Assembly: GCF_000513935.1 (NCBI RefSeq)
Contig: NZ_AZUY01000009.1
Coordinates: 1-64,000, forward strand
Length of the DNA: 64,000 nucleotides
Source: Mesorhizobium sp. WSM3626
GTDB taxonomy: Bacteria > Pseudomonadota > Alphaproteobacteria > Rhizobiales > Rhizobiaceae
Direction: 5' to 3'
The notes below the pieces were generated by a model, which saw nothing but the letters and a program-made list of their open reading frames with translations, was not told the DNA's origin and made no database searches. Made by a program: the position numbers and the translations under genes. This document shows positions 1 to 11,630 of the stretch, in pieces (the stretch's first letter is position 1; the number at the start of each line of letters is the position of its first letter).

Positions 1-1
1 A

Positions 2-35
2 AGCCTCGAATCGGATGGCCATCCGGTTCGAGGCT
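2..35. repeat. Near-perfect inverted repeat (hairpin)
   Basis: The arms AGCCTCGAA and TTCGAGGCT enclose a second palindrome CGGATGGCCATCCG, so the whole segment folds into one long stem with a single T-G wobble. No T tract follows on either strand. It may be the terminator of a gene to the left of the window or a short intergenic repeat; the sequence does not decide. Confidence 0.5.
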
Positions 36-117
36 CAGTCGCTCTTCTCGCACAAAGTTTCCTCCGTGCAGATACAAGGGGTGTTCCAGCGAAGTGAGGC
101 GTTGGCGTTCCCTGGAA

Positions 118-178
118 CACCCCTCATCCGACCTCGCGTTGCGAGGCCACCTTCTCCCACAACAAGGGGAGAAGGAAG
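118..178. terminator. Rhizobial double-hairpin repeat downstream of parC
   Basis: Two adjacent hairpins are visible: CCTCGC/GCGAGG at 132-146, and CCTTCTCCC/GGGAGAAGG at 150-175 with an 8-nt loop. The form (CCCTCATCCG, then a short stem, then CTTCTCCC...GGGAGAAG) is a common intergenic repeat in Mesorhizobium-type genomes. It lies just past the parC stop, so it probably acts as its transcription terminator even though no T run is present. Confidence 0.5.
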
Positions 179-188
179 AAGCGCCCCG

Positions 189-2441
<2,253 letters not shown>

Positions 2442-2772
2442 GGGCTGGGACTAGCCGAGCGGGTGATTCGCGGCAAGAGGCGCGCACCGGACCGGTCGAT
2501 TTGCGCACGTTTCTGCAACAGGAGACCGCAAGGTCGAGCTTGCCGGCCAACATCAATCTGTTACATGCCGCATCTATTGCGAAGCACGCTGGCGGCCCGA
2601 CCTTCATGCCAAATTCACTGCATTGTCCAATAGCGTTCGGATCGGGTTTGCCTTTCACCGCGATTTTCGACCATTGTGCCGGGACACGCCTTTTTCCCGT
2701 CCAGTTCGTCACGGAATGGTGATGGCGCAAAGAATTGAAAAATAATTTCAGGACACTCTCAGGGACCTTGCG
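2442..2772. other. Intergenic region between parC and the next gene
   Basis: About 330 bases separate the divergent starts of parC and the secreted protein at 2773. No convincing coding frame is present. It must carry both promoters. The last part is A/T-rich (around 2730-2750), and a purine-rich CAGGGACC lies just before the ATG at 2773 as a likely ribosome binding site. No other structure was recognised. Confidence 0.5.
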
Positions 2773-3963
2773 ATGACAATCAACCGCTCAACTCTCCGGA
2801 AATTCGCTCTTTCGACCTTCTTGCTCACACTGCCGCTGAATGCTGCCCTTGCCCAGGACGCCGTGGTCGCGGACCGGCTGAAGGCTGCGCTCTCCGCACA
2901 GGGCGTCGACATCTCCTGGACCGGCGTGACCGGCGACAACACCAGCATGGTGCTGCAGGGCGTGTCGGTGAAACCGGCCGCGGAAAAGGAAGCGCTGACG
3001 ATCGGCGACGTCAAGCTCGAGAACATCACCGAAGCCAATGGCGGCTATGATATCGGCACCGTGTCGACCTCGGCCTTCGAACACAGCAAGGACGGCGTCA
3101 CCCTCGATCTCAGCCCCTTCATCATCCACGACATGACGGTGCCGGCCGACGGTTCCACCAGCCCGCTTGGCTCGCTGATGATGTATAAATCTGCTGAACT
3201 GTCGAACATGACGGTCAAGGTCGCCGACAAGACCGCATTCTCGATGGACGGCCTTGCCATCGAGATCACGCCGCCCGCCGACGGCAAGGCGATGGAATTC
3301 ACCGCCAATACGGAGAAGTTCACGGCCGATCTCTCGCTGGTCGACGATCCCAAATCCAAGGAGGTCATCAACGCGCTCGGCTACCAGAACATCTCGGGGA
3401 ATCTCGAAATGGCCGGCACCTGGCAGCCATCTGACGGCAAGATGGAACTGTCGAAATACGACATCTCCGTCGAGAATGCCGGCACGCTCGGCATGACCTT
3501 CGACCTCGGCGGCTACACGGTCGACTTCATCAAGTCGCTGCAGGAAATGCAGAAGAAGATGGCCGCACAGCCGGAAGGCGCCGACAATTCGGCGCAAGGC
3601 ATGGCGATGCTCGGCCTGTTGCAGCAGCTTTCGTTCAACAGCGCCTCGATCCGCTTCGACGACGATTCGCTGACCGGCAAGGTGCTGGACTATGTCGGCA
3701 AGCAGCAGGGCATGTCGGCCAAGGACATCGCCAACCAAGCCAAGGCGATCGTGCCGTTCGGCATGGCGCAGCTCAACAATCCGGAACTCACGGCTCAGGT
3801 GACCGCCGCGGTCAGCAAATATCTCGACGATCCGAAGAGCCTCGAAATCTCGGCCGAGCCGCCGGCATCGGTGCCGTTCGCGCTGATCATGGCGGGCGCC
3901 ATGTCGAACCCGCTGGATCTGCCGAAGACGCTCGGCGTCAGCGTCAAGGCGAACGAGGACTGA
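2773..3963 (+). CDS. Secreted or periplasmic protein of unknown function
   Basis: The 396-residue product begins with a clear Sec signal peptide: basic MTINRSTLRKF, a hydrophobic core, and a probable cleavage after ALAQ at about residue 28. The mature part has many alternating polar/hydrophobic strands (for example MVLQGVSVKP and NISGNLEMAG) and no cysteine, which suggests a beta-rich periplasmic or outer-membrane-associated protein. I recognise no catalytic motif and do not assign a function. It is a single-gene unit: its own promoter region lies upstream and a strong intrinsic terminator sits 22 bases after the stop. Confidence 0.8.
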   Translation: MTINRSTLRKFALSTFLLTLPLNAALAQDAVVADRLKAALSAQGVDISWTGVTGDNTSMVLQGVSVKPAAEKEALTIGDVKLENITEANGGYDIGTVSTSAFEHSKDGVTLDLSPFIIHDMTVPADGSTSPLGSLMMYKSAELSNMTVKVADKTAFSMDGLAIEITPPADGKAMEFTANTEKFTADLSLVDDPKSKEVINALGYQNISGNLEMAGTWQPSDGKMELSKYDISVENAGTLGMTFDLGGYTVDFIKSLQEMQKKMAAQPEGADNSAQGMAMLGLLQQLSFNSASIRFDDDSLTGKVLDYVGKQQGMSAKDIANQAKAIVPFGMAQLNNPELTAQVTAAVSKYLDDPKSLEISAEPPASVPFALIMAGAMSNPLDLPKTLGVSVKANED

Positions 3964-3984
3964 TCGAAACGATCTCAGGACATG

Positions 3985-4013
3985 AAAAAACCGGCAGCGA
4001 TGCCGGTTTTTTT
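3985..4013. terminator. Bidirectional Rho-independent terminator
   Basis: Six A residues, the stem CCGGCA, the loop GCGA, the stem TGCCGG and seven T residues form a textbook intrinsic terminator that works on both strands. It lies between the converging secreted-protein gene (ends 3963) and aspS (ends 4074) and probably serves both. Confidence 0.85.
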
Positions 4014-4073
4014 GTTGCCGAATCGGAAGAACCGGTTCGAGCAAGTTCCTGAAGTGAAGCCTGAAGCTTCTGG

Positions 4074-5864
4074 TCAGGCGTCCTTCTTGGTTGGCGCGAC
4101 GCGCAACGCCAAATCGCGAAGCTGCTGCGGGCTCGCTTCCGAGGGCGCGTTCATCAACAAATCATAGGCCTGCTGGTTCATCGGGAACATGGTGATTTCG
4201 CGCAGGTTCTTGGCGCCGACCAGAAGCATGACGACGCGATCGACACCGGCGGCCATGCCGCCATGCGGAGGCGCGCCATACTGGAAGGCGCGATAGAGGC
4301 CGCCAAAGCGCTCCTCGACCGTGGCGCGGTCCAGCCCGACCGTCTCGAATGCCTTGACCATGGTTTCGGGCAAATGGTTGCGGATGCCGCCGCTGGCGAT
4401 CTCGAAACCGTTGCAGACCATGTCGTACTGGAAAGCCTTGATGCCGAGCAGGTCCTCGCCGTTCAGCGCATCGATGCCGCCCTGCGGCATTGAGAACGGA
4501 TTGTGGGCGAAGTCGATCTTCTTCTCCTCCTCGTTCCATTCGAAGAACGGGAAGTCGACGATCCAGCACAGTTCGAAGCGCTCGCGGTCGACAAGGTTCA
4601 GCTCCTCGCCGGCGCGCGTGCGCGCGGCGCCCGCAAAGGAGACGAACTTCTTCGGGTCGCCGGCAACGAAGAAGGCAGCGTCACCGTCGGCAAGGCCGAG
4701 CTGCAAGCGGATCGCCTCGGTGCGTTCCTCGCCGATGTTCTTGGCGAGCGGGCCGGCGCCTTCGAGCTTGTCGCCCTCCTTGCGCCAGAAGATGTAGCCC
4801 AGCCCCGGCTGGCCCTCGCCTTGCGCCCAGCTGTTCATGCGATCGCAAAAGGCGCGGCTGCCGCCGGTTTTTGCCGGAATGCCCCACACCTCGGCCTTCG
4901 GGTCGTTGGCCAGGATGTTGGCGAACACCTTGAAGCCGGACTCGCGAAAATGGTCGGAGACGGCCTGCATCTCGATCGGGTTGCGCAGGTCCGGCTTGTC
5001 GGAACCGTATTTGCGCATGGCGACATCGTAAGGGATGCGCTGGAATTTCTGCGTCACCGGCTTGCCGTTGGCAAAGGTCTCGAAGACGCCGCGCATCACC
5101 GGTTCCATGGTCGACAGCACATCGTCCTGCTCGACGAAACTCATTTCGACGTCGAGCTGGTAGAATTCGCCAGGCAGACGGTCGGCTCGCGGGTCTTCGT
5201 CGCGGAAGCACGGCGCGATCTGGAAATAACGGTCGAAGCCGGACACCATGATAAGCTGCTTGTACTGCTGCGGAGCCTGCGGCAGCGCGTAGAAGGTGCC
5301 AGGATGGATGCGCGACGGCACCAGGAAGTCGCGCGCGCCTTCCGGCGACGAGGCGGTAAGGATCGGCGTCGAGAATTCGGTGAAGCCGACCTCGCCCATG
5401 CGCTTGCGCATCTCGGCGATGATTTTCGTGCGCGCCACGATGTTCCGGTGCAGCGTCTCACGGCGCAGGTCGAGGAAGCGGTATTTCAGCCTGATGTCCT
5501 CGGGGTAGTCCGGTTCGCCGAATACCGGCAGCGGCAATTCCTTGGCCGCCGACAGCACCTCGATCTCGCGGGCGAAAATCTCGATCTCACCAGTCGGCAG
5601 GTTGGCGTTCGTGGTTTCCGGCAGGCGTGCCTTGACCTCGCCGTCGACGCGGATCACCCATTCGCCGCGCAAGGTCTCGGCGATCTTGAAGGCAGGAGAA
5701 TCCGGATCGGCGACGATCTGGGTCAGGCCGTAATGGTCGCGCAGATCGATGAACAGCAGGCCGCCATGGTCGCGCACGCGATGCACCCAGCCCGACAGGC
5801 GAACGGAATTGCCGACGTCGCTCTTTCGCAACTGGGCACAGGTATGGCTGCGGTAACGGTGCAT
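4074..5864 (-). CDS. aspS: Aspartyl-tRNA synthetase
   Basis: This class II synthetase charges tRNA-Asp with aspartate. The 596-residue product has the bacterial layout: an N-terminal OB-fold anticodon-binding domain ([20 protein letters not shown]), class II motif 2 in [11 protein letters not shown], the bacterial GAD insertion domain in the middle, and motif 3 near the C-terminus in [11 protein letters not shown]. The open frame runs 33 codons further upstream, but homology begins at [13 protein letters not shown], so I chose the ATG at 5862-5864. Many rhizobial AspRS enzymes are non-discriminating and rely on GatCAB to make Asn-tRNA; I cannot tell from sequence alone whether this one does. 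Confidence 0.96.
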   Translation of the reverse strand: MHRYRSHTCAQLRKSDVGNSVRLSGWVHRVRDHGGLLFIDLRDHYGLTQIVADPDSPAFKIAETLRGEWVIRVDGEVKARLPETTNANLPTGEIEIFAREIEVLSAAKELPLPVFGEPDYPEDIRLKYRFLDLRRETLHRNIVARTKIIAEMRKRMGEVGFTEFSTPILTASSPEGARDFLVPSRIHPGTFYALPQAPQQYKQLIMVSGFDRYFQIAPCFRDEDPRADRLPGEFYQLDVEMSFVEQDDVLSTMEPVMRGVFETFANGKPVTQKFQRIPYDVAMRKYGSDKPDLRNPIEMQAVSDHFRESGFKVFANILANDPKAEVWGIPAKTGGSRAFCDRMNSWAQGEGQPGLGYIFWRKEGDKLEGAGPLAKNIGEERTEAIRLQLGLADGDAAFFVAGDPKKFVSFAGAARTRAGEELNLVDRERFELCWIVDFPFFEWNEEEKKIDFAHNPFSMPQGGIDALNGEDLLGIKAFQYDMVCNGFEIASGGIRNHLPETMVKAFETVGLDRATVEERFGGLYRAFQYGAPPHGGMAAGVDRVVMLLVGAKNLREITMFPMNQQAYDLLMNAPSEASPQQLRDLALRVAPTKKDA

Positions 5865-6086
5865 GGTCATGGATAAAAGTCCGGGATTGTGGGTTGCGGG
5901 CCAAAGCATCGCAGCCCGGCCCAAAATTTGCGCGAAAAGCGCATGAGAGGCATGGTTTGTCAAGGCAAACGGACGGAGGGGCGGTCTCTCAGTTTGGAAC
6001 TTCGGGTCTCAATCCATAGCCGGTCATGTGGCGCAACCGTAAACCGCCTCTCGCGTTGGCGCATGATGGAGTGAGAGGAGGCAAAC

Positions 6087-6461
6087 ATGTTTTCCTGGAA
6101 GGGCACTTGGCGCAATCAATACGGTTCGGTTGTAGTTATCGAAGACGATAGCGATGGTTTGATCCGCGGTGTCTTCAAGACAGCATTGCCCGACAGCAGC
6201 TTTTCCGGGATGGAAGTGCCTCTCCACGGGGCCGCTCATGGAGATGTGATTGGCTTTACTTCCGCGGCGTTAGGAAAAACGGGCCCGGCGGCGGTCAGCT
6301 ACACCGGCATTTTTCGGGACGGCAAGATGGAGATGTTGTGGCACACAGTGGCTGGACTGGCACTTTCAGCCGATGCCGAGGGTGAGCCCGCAAAGCTGAC
6401 CCAGGTTGGAACATGGCGCGCCTTCGGGACCAGCCTAGACACTTTTGAGCGCGTCGATTGA
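6087..6461 (+). CDS. Avidin/streptavidin-family protein, no signal peptide
   Basis: The 124-residue product aligns over its whole length with the single avidin domain. GTWRNQYGS (residues 6-14) matches streptavidin GTWYNQLGS, keeping the biotin-contacting Asn23 and Ser27 equivalents. MEMLWHTVAG carries the Trp108 equivalent (Trp85), and WRAFGTSLDTF matches the Trp120...Asp128 strand (Trp110, Asp118). Other pocket positions differ: Tyr43 is Phe30, Ser45 is Thr32, Trp79 is Ala61, Ser88 and Thr90 are Ala68 and Val70, and Trp92 is Tyr72. It has no signal peptide and no cysteine, unlike secreted rhizavidin, so it should be cytoplasmic. A strong GAGGAGG site precedes the ATG. Family membership is inferred from these motifs; biotin binding is unproven and may be weak or altered. 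Confidence 0.8.
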   Translation: MFSWKGTWRNQYGSVVVIEDDSDGLIRGVFKTALPDSSFSGMEVPLHGAAHGDVIGFTSAALGKTGPAAVSYTGIFRDGKMEMLWHTVAGLALSADAEGEPAKLTQVGTWRAFGTSLDTFERVD

Positions 6462-6463
6462 AT

Positions 6464-6720
6464 ACTCCGACCGCCGGCGAGTTCGTGCCGATCAACGCGG
6501 CGTTGATGCTGTTCTATTCCTTCGGCACCATTGGCGGCCCGTTCGCGGCCTCGACAGCGATGCAGTATTTCGGGCCAAGCGCGCTGTTTGTCTTCAGCGC
6601 CGTGGTCTAAGCGGTCTTCACCGCCGTCATCCTCTCCGGCGTGCCGGCGGCAAGCGCAGCCGCTTCACCGCGGTGTTGCGCACCTCGACCATTCTTGCGC
6701 GGCTGGCGAGGAGAAATAGT
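6464..6720 (+). pseudogene. Remnant of an MFS transporter C-terminus
   Basis: Read in the frame of the TTC at 6482-6484, the DNA encodes a hydrophobic, MFS-like stretch (NAALMLFYSFGTIGGPF, then ASTAMQYFGPSALFVFSAVV). It is stopped in frame by TAA at 6608-6610, after which AVFTAVILSGVPAAS continues. There is no start codon or N-terminal half. The pattern fits the decayed tail of a major facilitator transporter between the avidin-like gene and rnd. The specific transporter type cannot be told. Confidence 0.6.
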
Positions 6721-6822
6721 GATCCAGACAGTCCGGAAGGGCCGTGACGGTGGCGCCACAGCTTGACGAAAGCCTTCCCGGCTGAAATCTAGGAAGACCC
6801 TACTCCTGCCAAAAGCGATTTG

Positions 6823-7974
6823 ATGCACGTCATCACCACCCAGAAAGAACTCGAGACCGTTCTCGCCGCTTTCGAAAAGTCGGATTTCGTCACCGTCGAC
6901 ACCGAATTCATCCGCGAAACGACCTTCTGGCCCATCCTGTGCCTGATCCAGATGGCCGCGCCCGGCGTGACGGCGCTGATAGATCCGCTTTCACCTGATA
7001 TCGACCTCGCTCCCTTCTTCAGGTTGATGGCCAACGAGGCGGTAGTCAAAGTCTTCCACGCCGCCCGGCAAGACATCGAAATCATCGTCCATCTCGGCGA
7101 TCTCGTTCCGCACCCGGTGTTCGACACACAGGTGGCGGCGATGGTCTGCGGCTTCGGCGACAGCGTTTCCTATGATCAGCTCGTGCAGCGCATAACCGGC
7201 GCCCGGCTCGACAAGTCGTCGCGCTTCACCGACTGGCGCCACCGCCCGCTGTCCGACAAGCAGCTCGACTACGCGCTGGCCGACGTCACCCATTTGATCG
7301 AGGTCTATCAGCACCTCAACGCCGAGCTGGCGCGGGAAAACCGCGCCCACTGGCTGAATGAGGAGATGGATGTCCTGACCTCGCGCGAGACCTACGATCC
7401 GCATCCCGAGGACGCCTGGAAGCGGCTGAAGATGCGGCTTCGCAAACCGCAGGAGCTGGCGATCGTGCAGACCGTGGCGGCATGGCGCGAACGCGAGGCG
7501 CGCGAGCGCGACGTGCCGCGCGGCCGCGTGCTCAAGGACGATGCGATCTACGAGATCGCGCAACAAGGGCCGCGCGATGCGGCAGCCCTTGCCAAGCTGC
7601 GCACCACGCCCAAGGGCTGGGAACGCTCCTCGACGGCGACGGCACTGCTCGGCGCGGTCAACACCGCGCTCGCCCTGCCCAAGGAGCAGATGCCGAAACT
7701 GCCGAAAAGCTTCCAGCCGCCCGAGGGCTCGAATGCGGCCGCGGAGCTCTTGAAAGTGCTGCTCAGGATCATCGCCGAAAAACAGGGCGTCGCCTCTAAG
7801 GTGCTCGCCTCCAGCGACGATATCGATCGCATCGCCGCCGAAGGCGAGGATGCCGATGTGCCGGCGCTGCAAGGCTGGCGGCGCGCCGTGTTCGGCGAAC
7901 AGGCGCTGAAACTTGTGCGCGGCGAGATCGGCATCAAGTTCGACAATCGAAAAATAGCAGTGTTCGACCTGTAG
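6823..7974 (+). CDS. rnd: Ribonuclease D
   Basis: RNase D is a 3'-5' exoribonuclease that trims tRNA precursors and other structured RNAs. The product is about 383 residues. The DEDD exonuclease domain shows TVDTEFIRE (Exo I, Asp and Glu), FHAARQDIE (Exo II) and YALADVTHL (Exo III with its Tyr and Asp). An HRDC domain follows from about residue 210 (LAIVQTVAAWRERE) and a second helical HRDC-like part ends the protein. I chose the ATG at 6823; a TTG one codon earlier is in frame and equally possible. A strong stem-loop follows the stop. Confidence 0.94.
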   Translation: MHVITTQKELETVLAAFEKSDFVTVDTEFIRETTFWPILCLIQMAAPGVTALIDPLSPDIDLAPFFRLMANEAVVKVFHAARQDIEIIVHLGDLVPHPVFDTQVAAMVCGFGDSVSYDQLVQRITGARLDKSSRFTDWRHRPLSDKQLDYALADVTHLIEVYQHLNAELARENRAHWLNEEMDVLTSRETYDPHPEDAWKRLKMRLRKPQELAIVQTVAAWREREARERDVPRGRVLKDDAIYEIAQQGPRDAAALAKLRTTPKGWERSSTATALLGAVNTALALPKEQMPKLPKSFQPPEGSNAAAELLKVLLRIIAEKQGVASKVLASSDDIDRIAAEGEDADVPALQGWRRAVFGEQALKLVRGEIGIKFDNRKIAVFDL

Positions 7975-7981
7975 GTTCAGT

Positions 7982-8010
7982 CTCTCTTCTTCCGTCGCGG
8001 GAGAAGAGAG
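7982..8010. terminator. Hairpin between converging rnd and MAPEG genes
   Basis: CTCTCTTCTTCC and GGGAGAAGAGAG form a 12-bp stem with one wobble pair around the loop GTCGC. It lies 7 bases after rnd and 16 bases after the MAPEG stop on the other strand. It has no T run but belongs to the CTTCTCCC-type rhizobial hairpins and is likely a shared terminator. Confidence 0.6.
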
Positions 8011-8026
8011 CTGACGCCAATTCTGC

Positions 8027-8446
8027 TCAAATCACCCCGAGCAGGTGAAGAGCGAGCCAGATCCAGCCCAACAGGACAATGACCGCTCCAAGGAAGAAAG
8101 AGCGGCTGCGCCAGCGCAGATCGTTGCTGGTCAGGTGAACCCAGGCGTGGAAGTAGCGGGTCACCACGAAAGCCCACATCAGCGCCAGTGTCAGATAGTT
8201 GACGCCATTGGTGACGTGCAGCGCCAGGCACAGCACATAGAAAAGCACCGGCAGTTCGAATTGATTTCTGAGATTGCCGGCAACGGTCGCGCAGGAGGCC
8301 GGTTCTGTCGAGCGGGCCTTGTACTGGCTCGCCTTCGCCTCGCCCGACTTGACGGCAACATATCGGCGCCGGCCCAGTACGCAATAGACGATATAGATCA
8401 GCAGCACGTGGGCGAGCACCGGCCAGAAGATCGCGGTCTGGTTCAT
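8027..8446 (-). CDS. MAPEG-family membrane protein
   Basis: This 139-residue integral membrane protein has four predicted helices and the MAPEG family signature in AGNLRNQFELPVLFY. The family includes microsomal glutathione transferases and related eicosanoid enzymes; bacterial members are mostly uncharacterised and may act in glutathione-dependent detoxification. The open frame extends 22 codons upstream, but MNQTAIFWPVLAHVLLIY is the natural membrane-protein N-terminus, so I start at the ATG at 8444-8446. It lies 25 bases after a second membrane-protein gene on the same strand, perhaps as one unit with guaB further upstream. Confidence 0.82.
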   Translation of the reverse strand: MNQTAIFWPVLAHVLLIYIVYCVLGRRRYVAVKSGEAKASQYKARSTEPASCATVAGNLRNQFELPVLFYVLCLALHVTNGVNYLTLALMWAFVVTRYFHAWVHLTSNDLRWRSRSFFLGAVIVLLGWIWLALHLLGVI

Positions 8447-8471
8447 GCAGTCGCCCCTGCCCTGTTCGGCT

Positions 8472-9014
8472 TCAATTCTGACGTCTTTGGCCCGCCAACC
8501 AGAAAGCGGCAATGACGATGACCGGGACGGCGAGAAGCACGAATTTGGTGACGATGAGCGCCGAGGCGAAAGACAGCGAGTCCGGATTGGCGTAGAGGAA
8601 ATCGGACAGAAGCCGCGCCACGGCGATATTCTGGGCGTAGTCGGCGAGCGTGTAGGGCAGCACCAGGACCAGCGCGAAGATCGCCTGCATCTGAGCCGGC
8701 AGCACGCGGAAATTCTTCAGTCGCCGGCCAGTCGCCAGGATCAGGCTGACCAGCGTCAGCGACAGCAGCGCCGGAAACAAAAGATCGAAGGTCAGGTAAT
8801 GCCAGACCAGGATGATCTCGCTGCCGCGCCGGCCAAGCGCCGTCAGCCAGGCCATGCCTTCGTCGGGCGTGAATCCGAAATAGCGCATGTCGAGCGAGGC
8901 CAAGCCCCCGCTCAATTGGCGGAAATAGAAGAACTCCATGCCCGTCATGGCGATGAAAACCGCCGCCGAGAGAAAGCAGAGCGCCCCGACATGGCGCGAC
9001 AGGCGCAGCACCAT
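8472..9014 (-). CDS. Membrane protein of unknown function
   Basis: The 180-residue product has about four hydrophobic helices: GALCFLSAAVFIAMTGM, the LLFPALLSLTLVSLILA stretch, QAIFALVLVLPYTLADYA and a C-terminal FVLLAVPVIVIAAFWLAG. No catalytic motif was recognised. The start is uncertain: I chose the ATG at 9014 just before the first membrane segment, 31 bases after the guaB stop. An in-frame ATG at 9095 would overlap the end of guaB and add a soluble Pro-rich N-terminus. It may be co-transcribed with guaB upstream and the MAPEG gene downstream. Confidence 0.7.
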   Translation of the reverse strand: MVLRLSRHVGALCFLSAAVFIAMTGMEFFYFRQLSGGLASLDMRYFGFTPDEGMAWLTALGRRGSEIILVWHYLTFDLLFPALLSLTLVSLILATGRRLKNFRVLPAQMQAIFALVLVLPYTLADYAQNIAVARLLSDFLYANPDSLSFASALIVTKFVLLAVPVIVIAAFWLAGQRRQN

Positions 9015-9045
9015 GGCGGTCAAGTTGCGCCAAAGCCCGGAAGAA

Positions 9046-10614
<1,569 letters not shown>

Positions 10615-10778
10615 TCAGGATTGGCGGTGGCTGGTAACACGTCGCGGCGGCGTTGAAAAGCTGATCGTTGAGTGGACGTTAAGGATCGGTTCAGTGTCGA
10701 CAGGGTCGCGGGACCGATCCAACTTCCTGTTTCTACGCAGTTCCAGACGGAAAAACCGTTCCACACTTTGCCTGGAGC

Positions 10779-11228
10779 CTAGTCCGCGCCCAGCAGGGTA
10801 TCGAGCAATTCATGACGTGGCGATGCGAAAGGATTGACAACGGTTACGCCACCCCAGGTGAAGCCATGTTGCAGATCTTCCGACAGGAGCAGCCGGCAAC
10901 TCGATTGGGAGGCAGCTGATAGGATGACCGCATCCCAGATACTGAAATGGTGGTCGGCCGCAAGATCGACCGCCATCATCATAACCTCGGGCGATGTTCC
11001 AGCGACCGGGAAGGCGTCGCGCCAGCCCAGGAGTGCGTCCCGGCCTTCCTGCGAAGATCGTCCAGCCTTGCGAACAAGTATGTTGAACAGTTCGCCAAGC
11101 ACTTGAACCGGAATGACAACTGCCTCTTGCGGAACGTTGCGCAGCAACTCCAGAACAGCGTCACGCTTGTCGGCGTTGTTCACGCCTTCAGCATAAGCAA
11201 GGATGTTGGTGTCGAGCGCGACCTTCAC
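10779..11228 (-). CDS. PIN-domain toxin (VapC-like)
   Basis: The 149-residue product is a PIN-domain ribonuclease. VALDTNILAYAEG holds the first acidic residue, LGELFNIL the conserved glutamate, and SIWDAVILSAA plus LLLSEDLQHG the remaining acidic site. PIN toxins typically cleave tRNA or rRNA when freed from their antitoxin. I place the start at a GTG at 11226-11228, whose TG overlaps the antitoxin stop in GTGA; the frame also allows an ATG at 11255. That overlap and gene order (antitoxin first) are typical of type II modules. The target RNA is unknown. Confidence 0.85.
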   Translation of the reverse strand: MKVALDTNILAYAEGVNNADKRDAVLELLRNVPQEAVVIPVQVLGELFNILVRKAGRSSQEGRDALLGWRDAFPVAGTSPEVMMMAVDLAADHHFSIWDAVILSAASQSSCRLLLSEDLQHGFTWGGVTVVNPFASPRHELLDTLLGAD

Positions 11229-11464
11229 CGGTCGTAAAGCTCGTCGCGGGTCCATTGCCCGGCGTCGACGACAGGCTGCCGCTCAAGCCGTGACAGCAGC
11301 GCGGTGCGCGAGCGCGAGGCCACCTGACCGCGATTGTCCGCGGGTACGATCCGCGCAACCGGCCGCCCGTGACTGGTCACCACAAAGTTCCGCCCTTCCC
11401 GCACACCACGAAGAATGAGCGAAAATTTTCGATTGGCGTCGGCAGCTGTAACGGATTCGTCCAT
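11225..11464 (-). CDS. Phd/YefM-type antitoxin
   Basis: The 79-residue protein has the Phd/YefM N-terminal fold (SVTAADANRKFSLILRGVREGRNFVVTSHGRPVARIVP), which binds operator DNA, and a C-terminal tail that would wrap the toxin. It is the first gene of the pair; its stop overlaps the PIN toxin start in GTGA. By family knowledge it should neutralise the toxin and repress the operon. The AT-rich sequence just upstream (11465-11520) is the likely operator-promoter. Confidence 0.85.
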   Translation of the reverse strand: MDESVTAADANRKFSLILRGVREGRNFVVTSHGRPVARIVPADNRGQVASRSRTALLSRLERQPVVDAGQWTRDELYDR

Positions 11465-11630
11465 GATTGCATCAAAGTAGTTATTTTAACTAGAGTAGCT
11501 ATAGCTTGGCTCCTTGGCAAGCAGTCTCTGATCGCTGCCCAGGCCCTCCGCGGCGTCGAAGTCGCACAAAAGTGACAGCAAATTAATGCGACATCGGCCC
11601 AAAGGCATGATAACCGCCCATTGTATCGGC

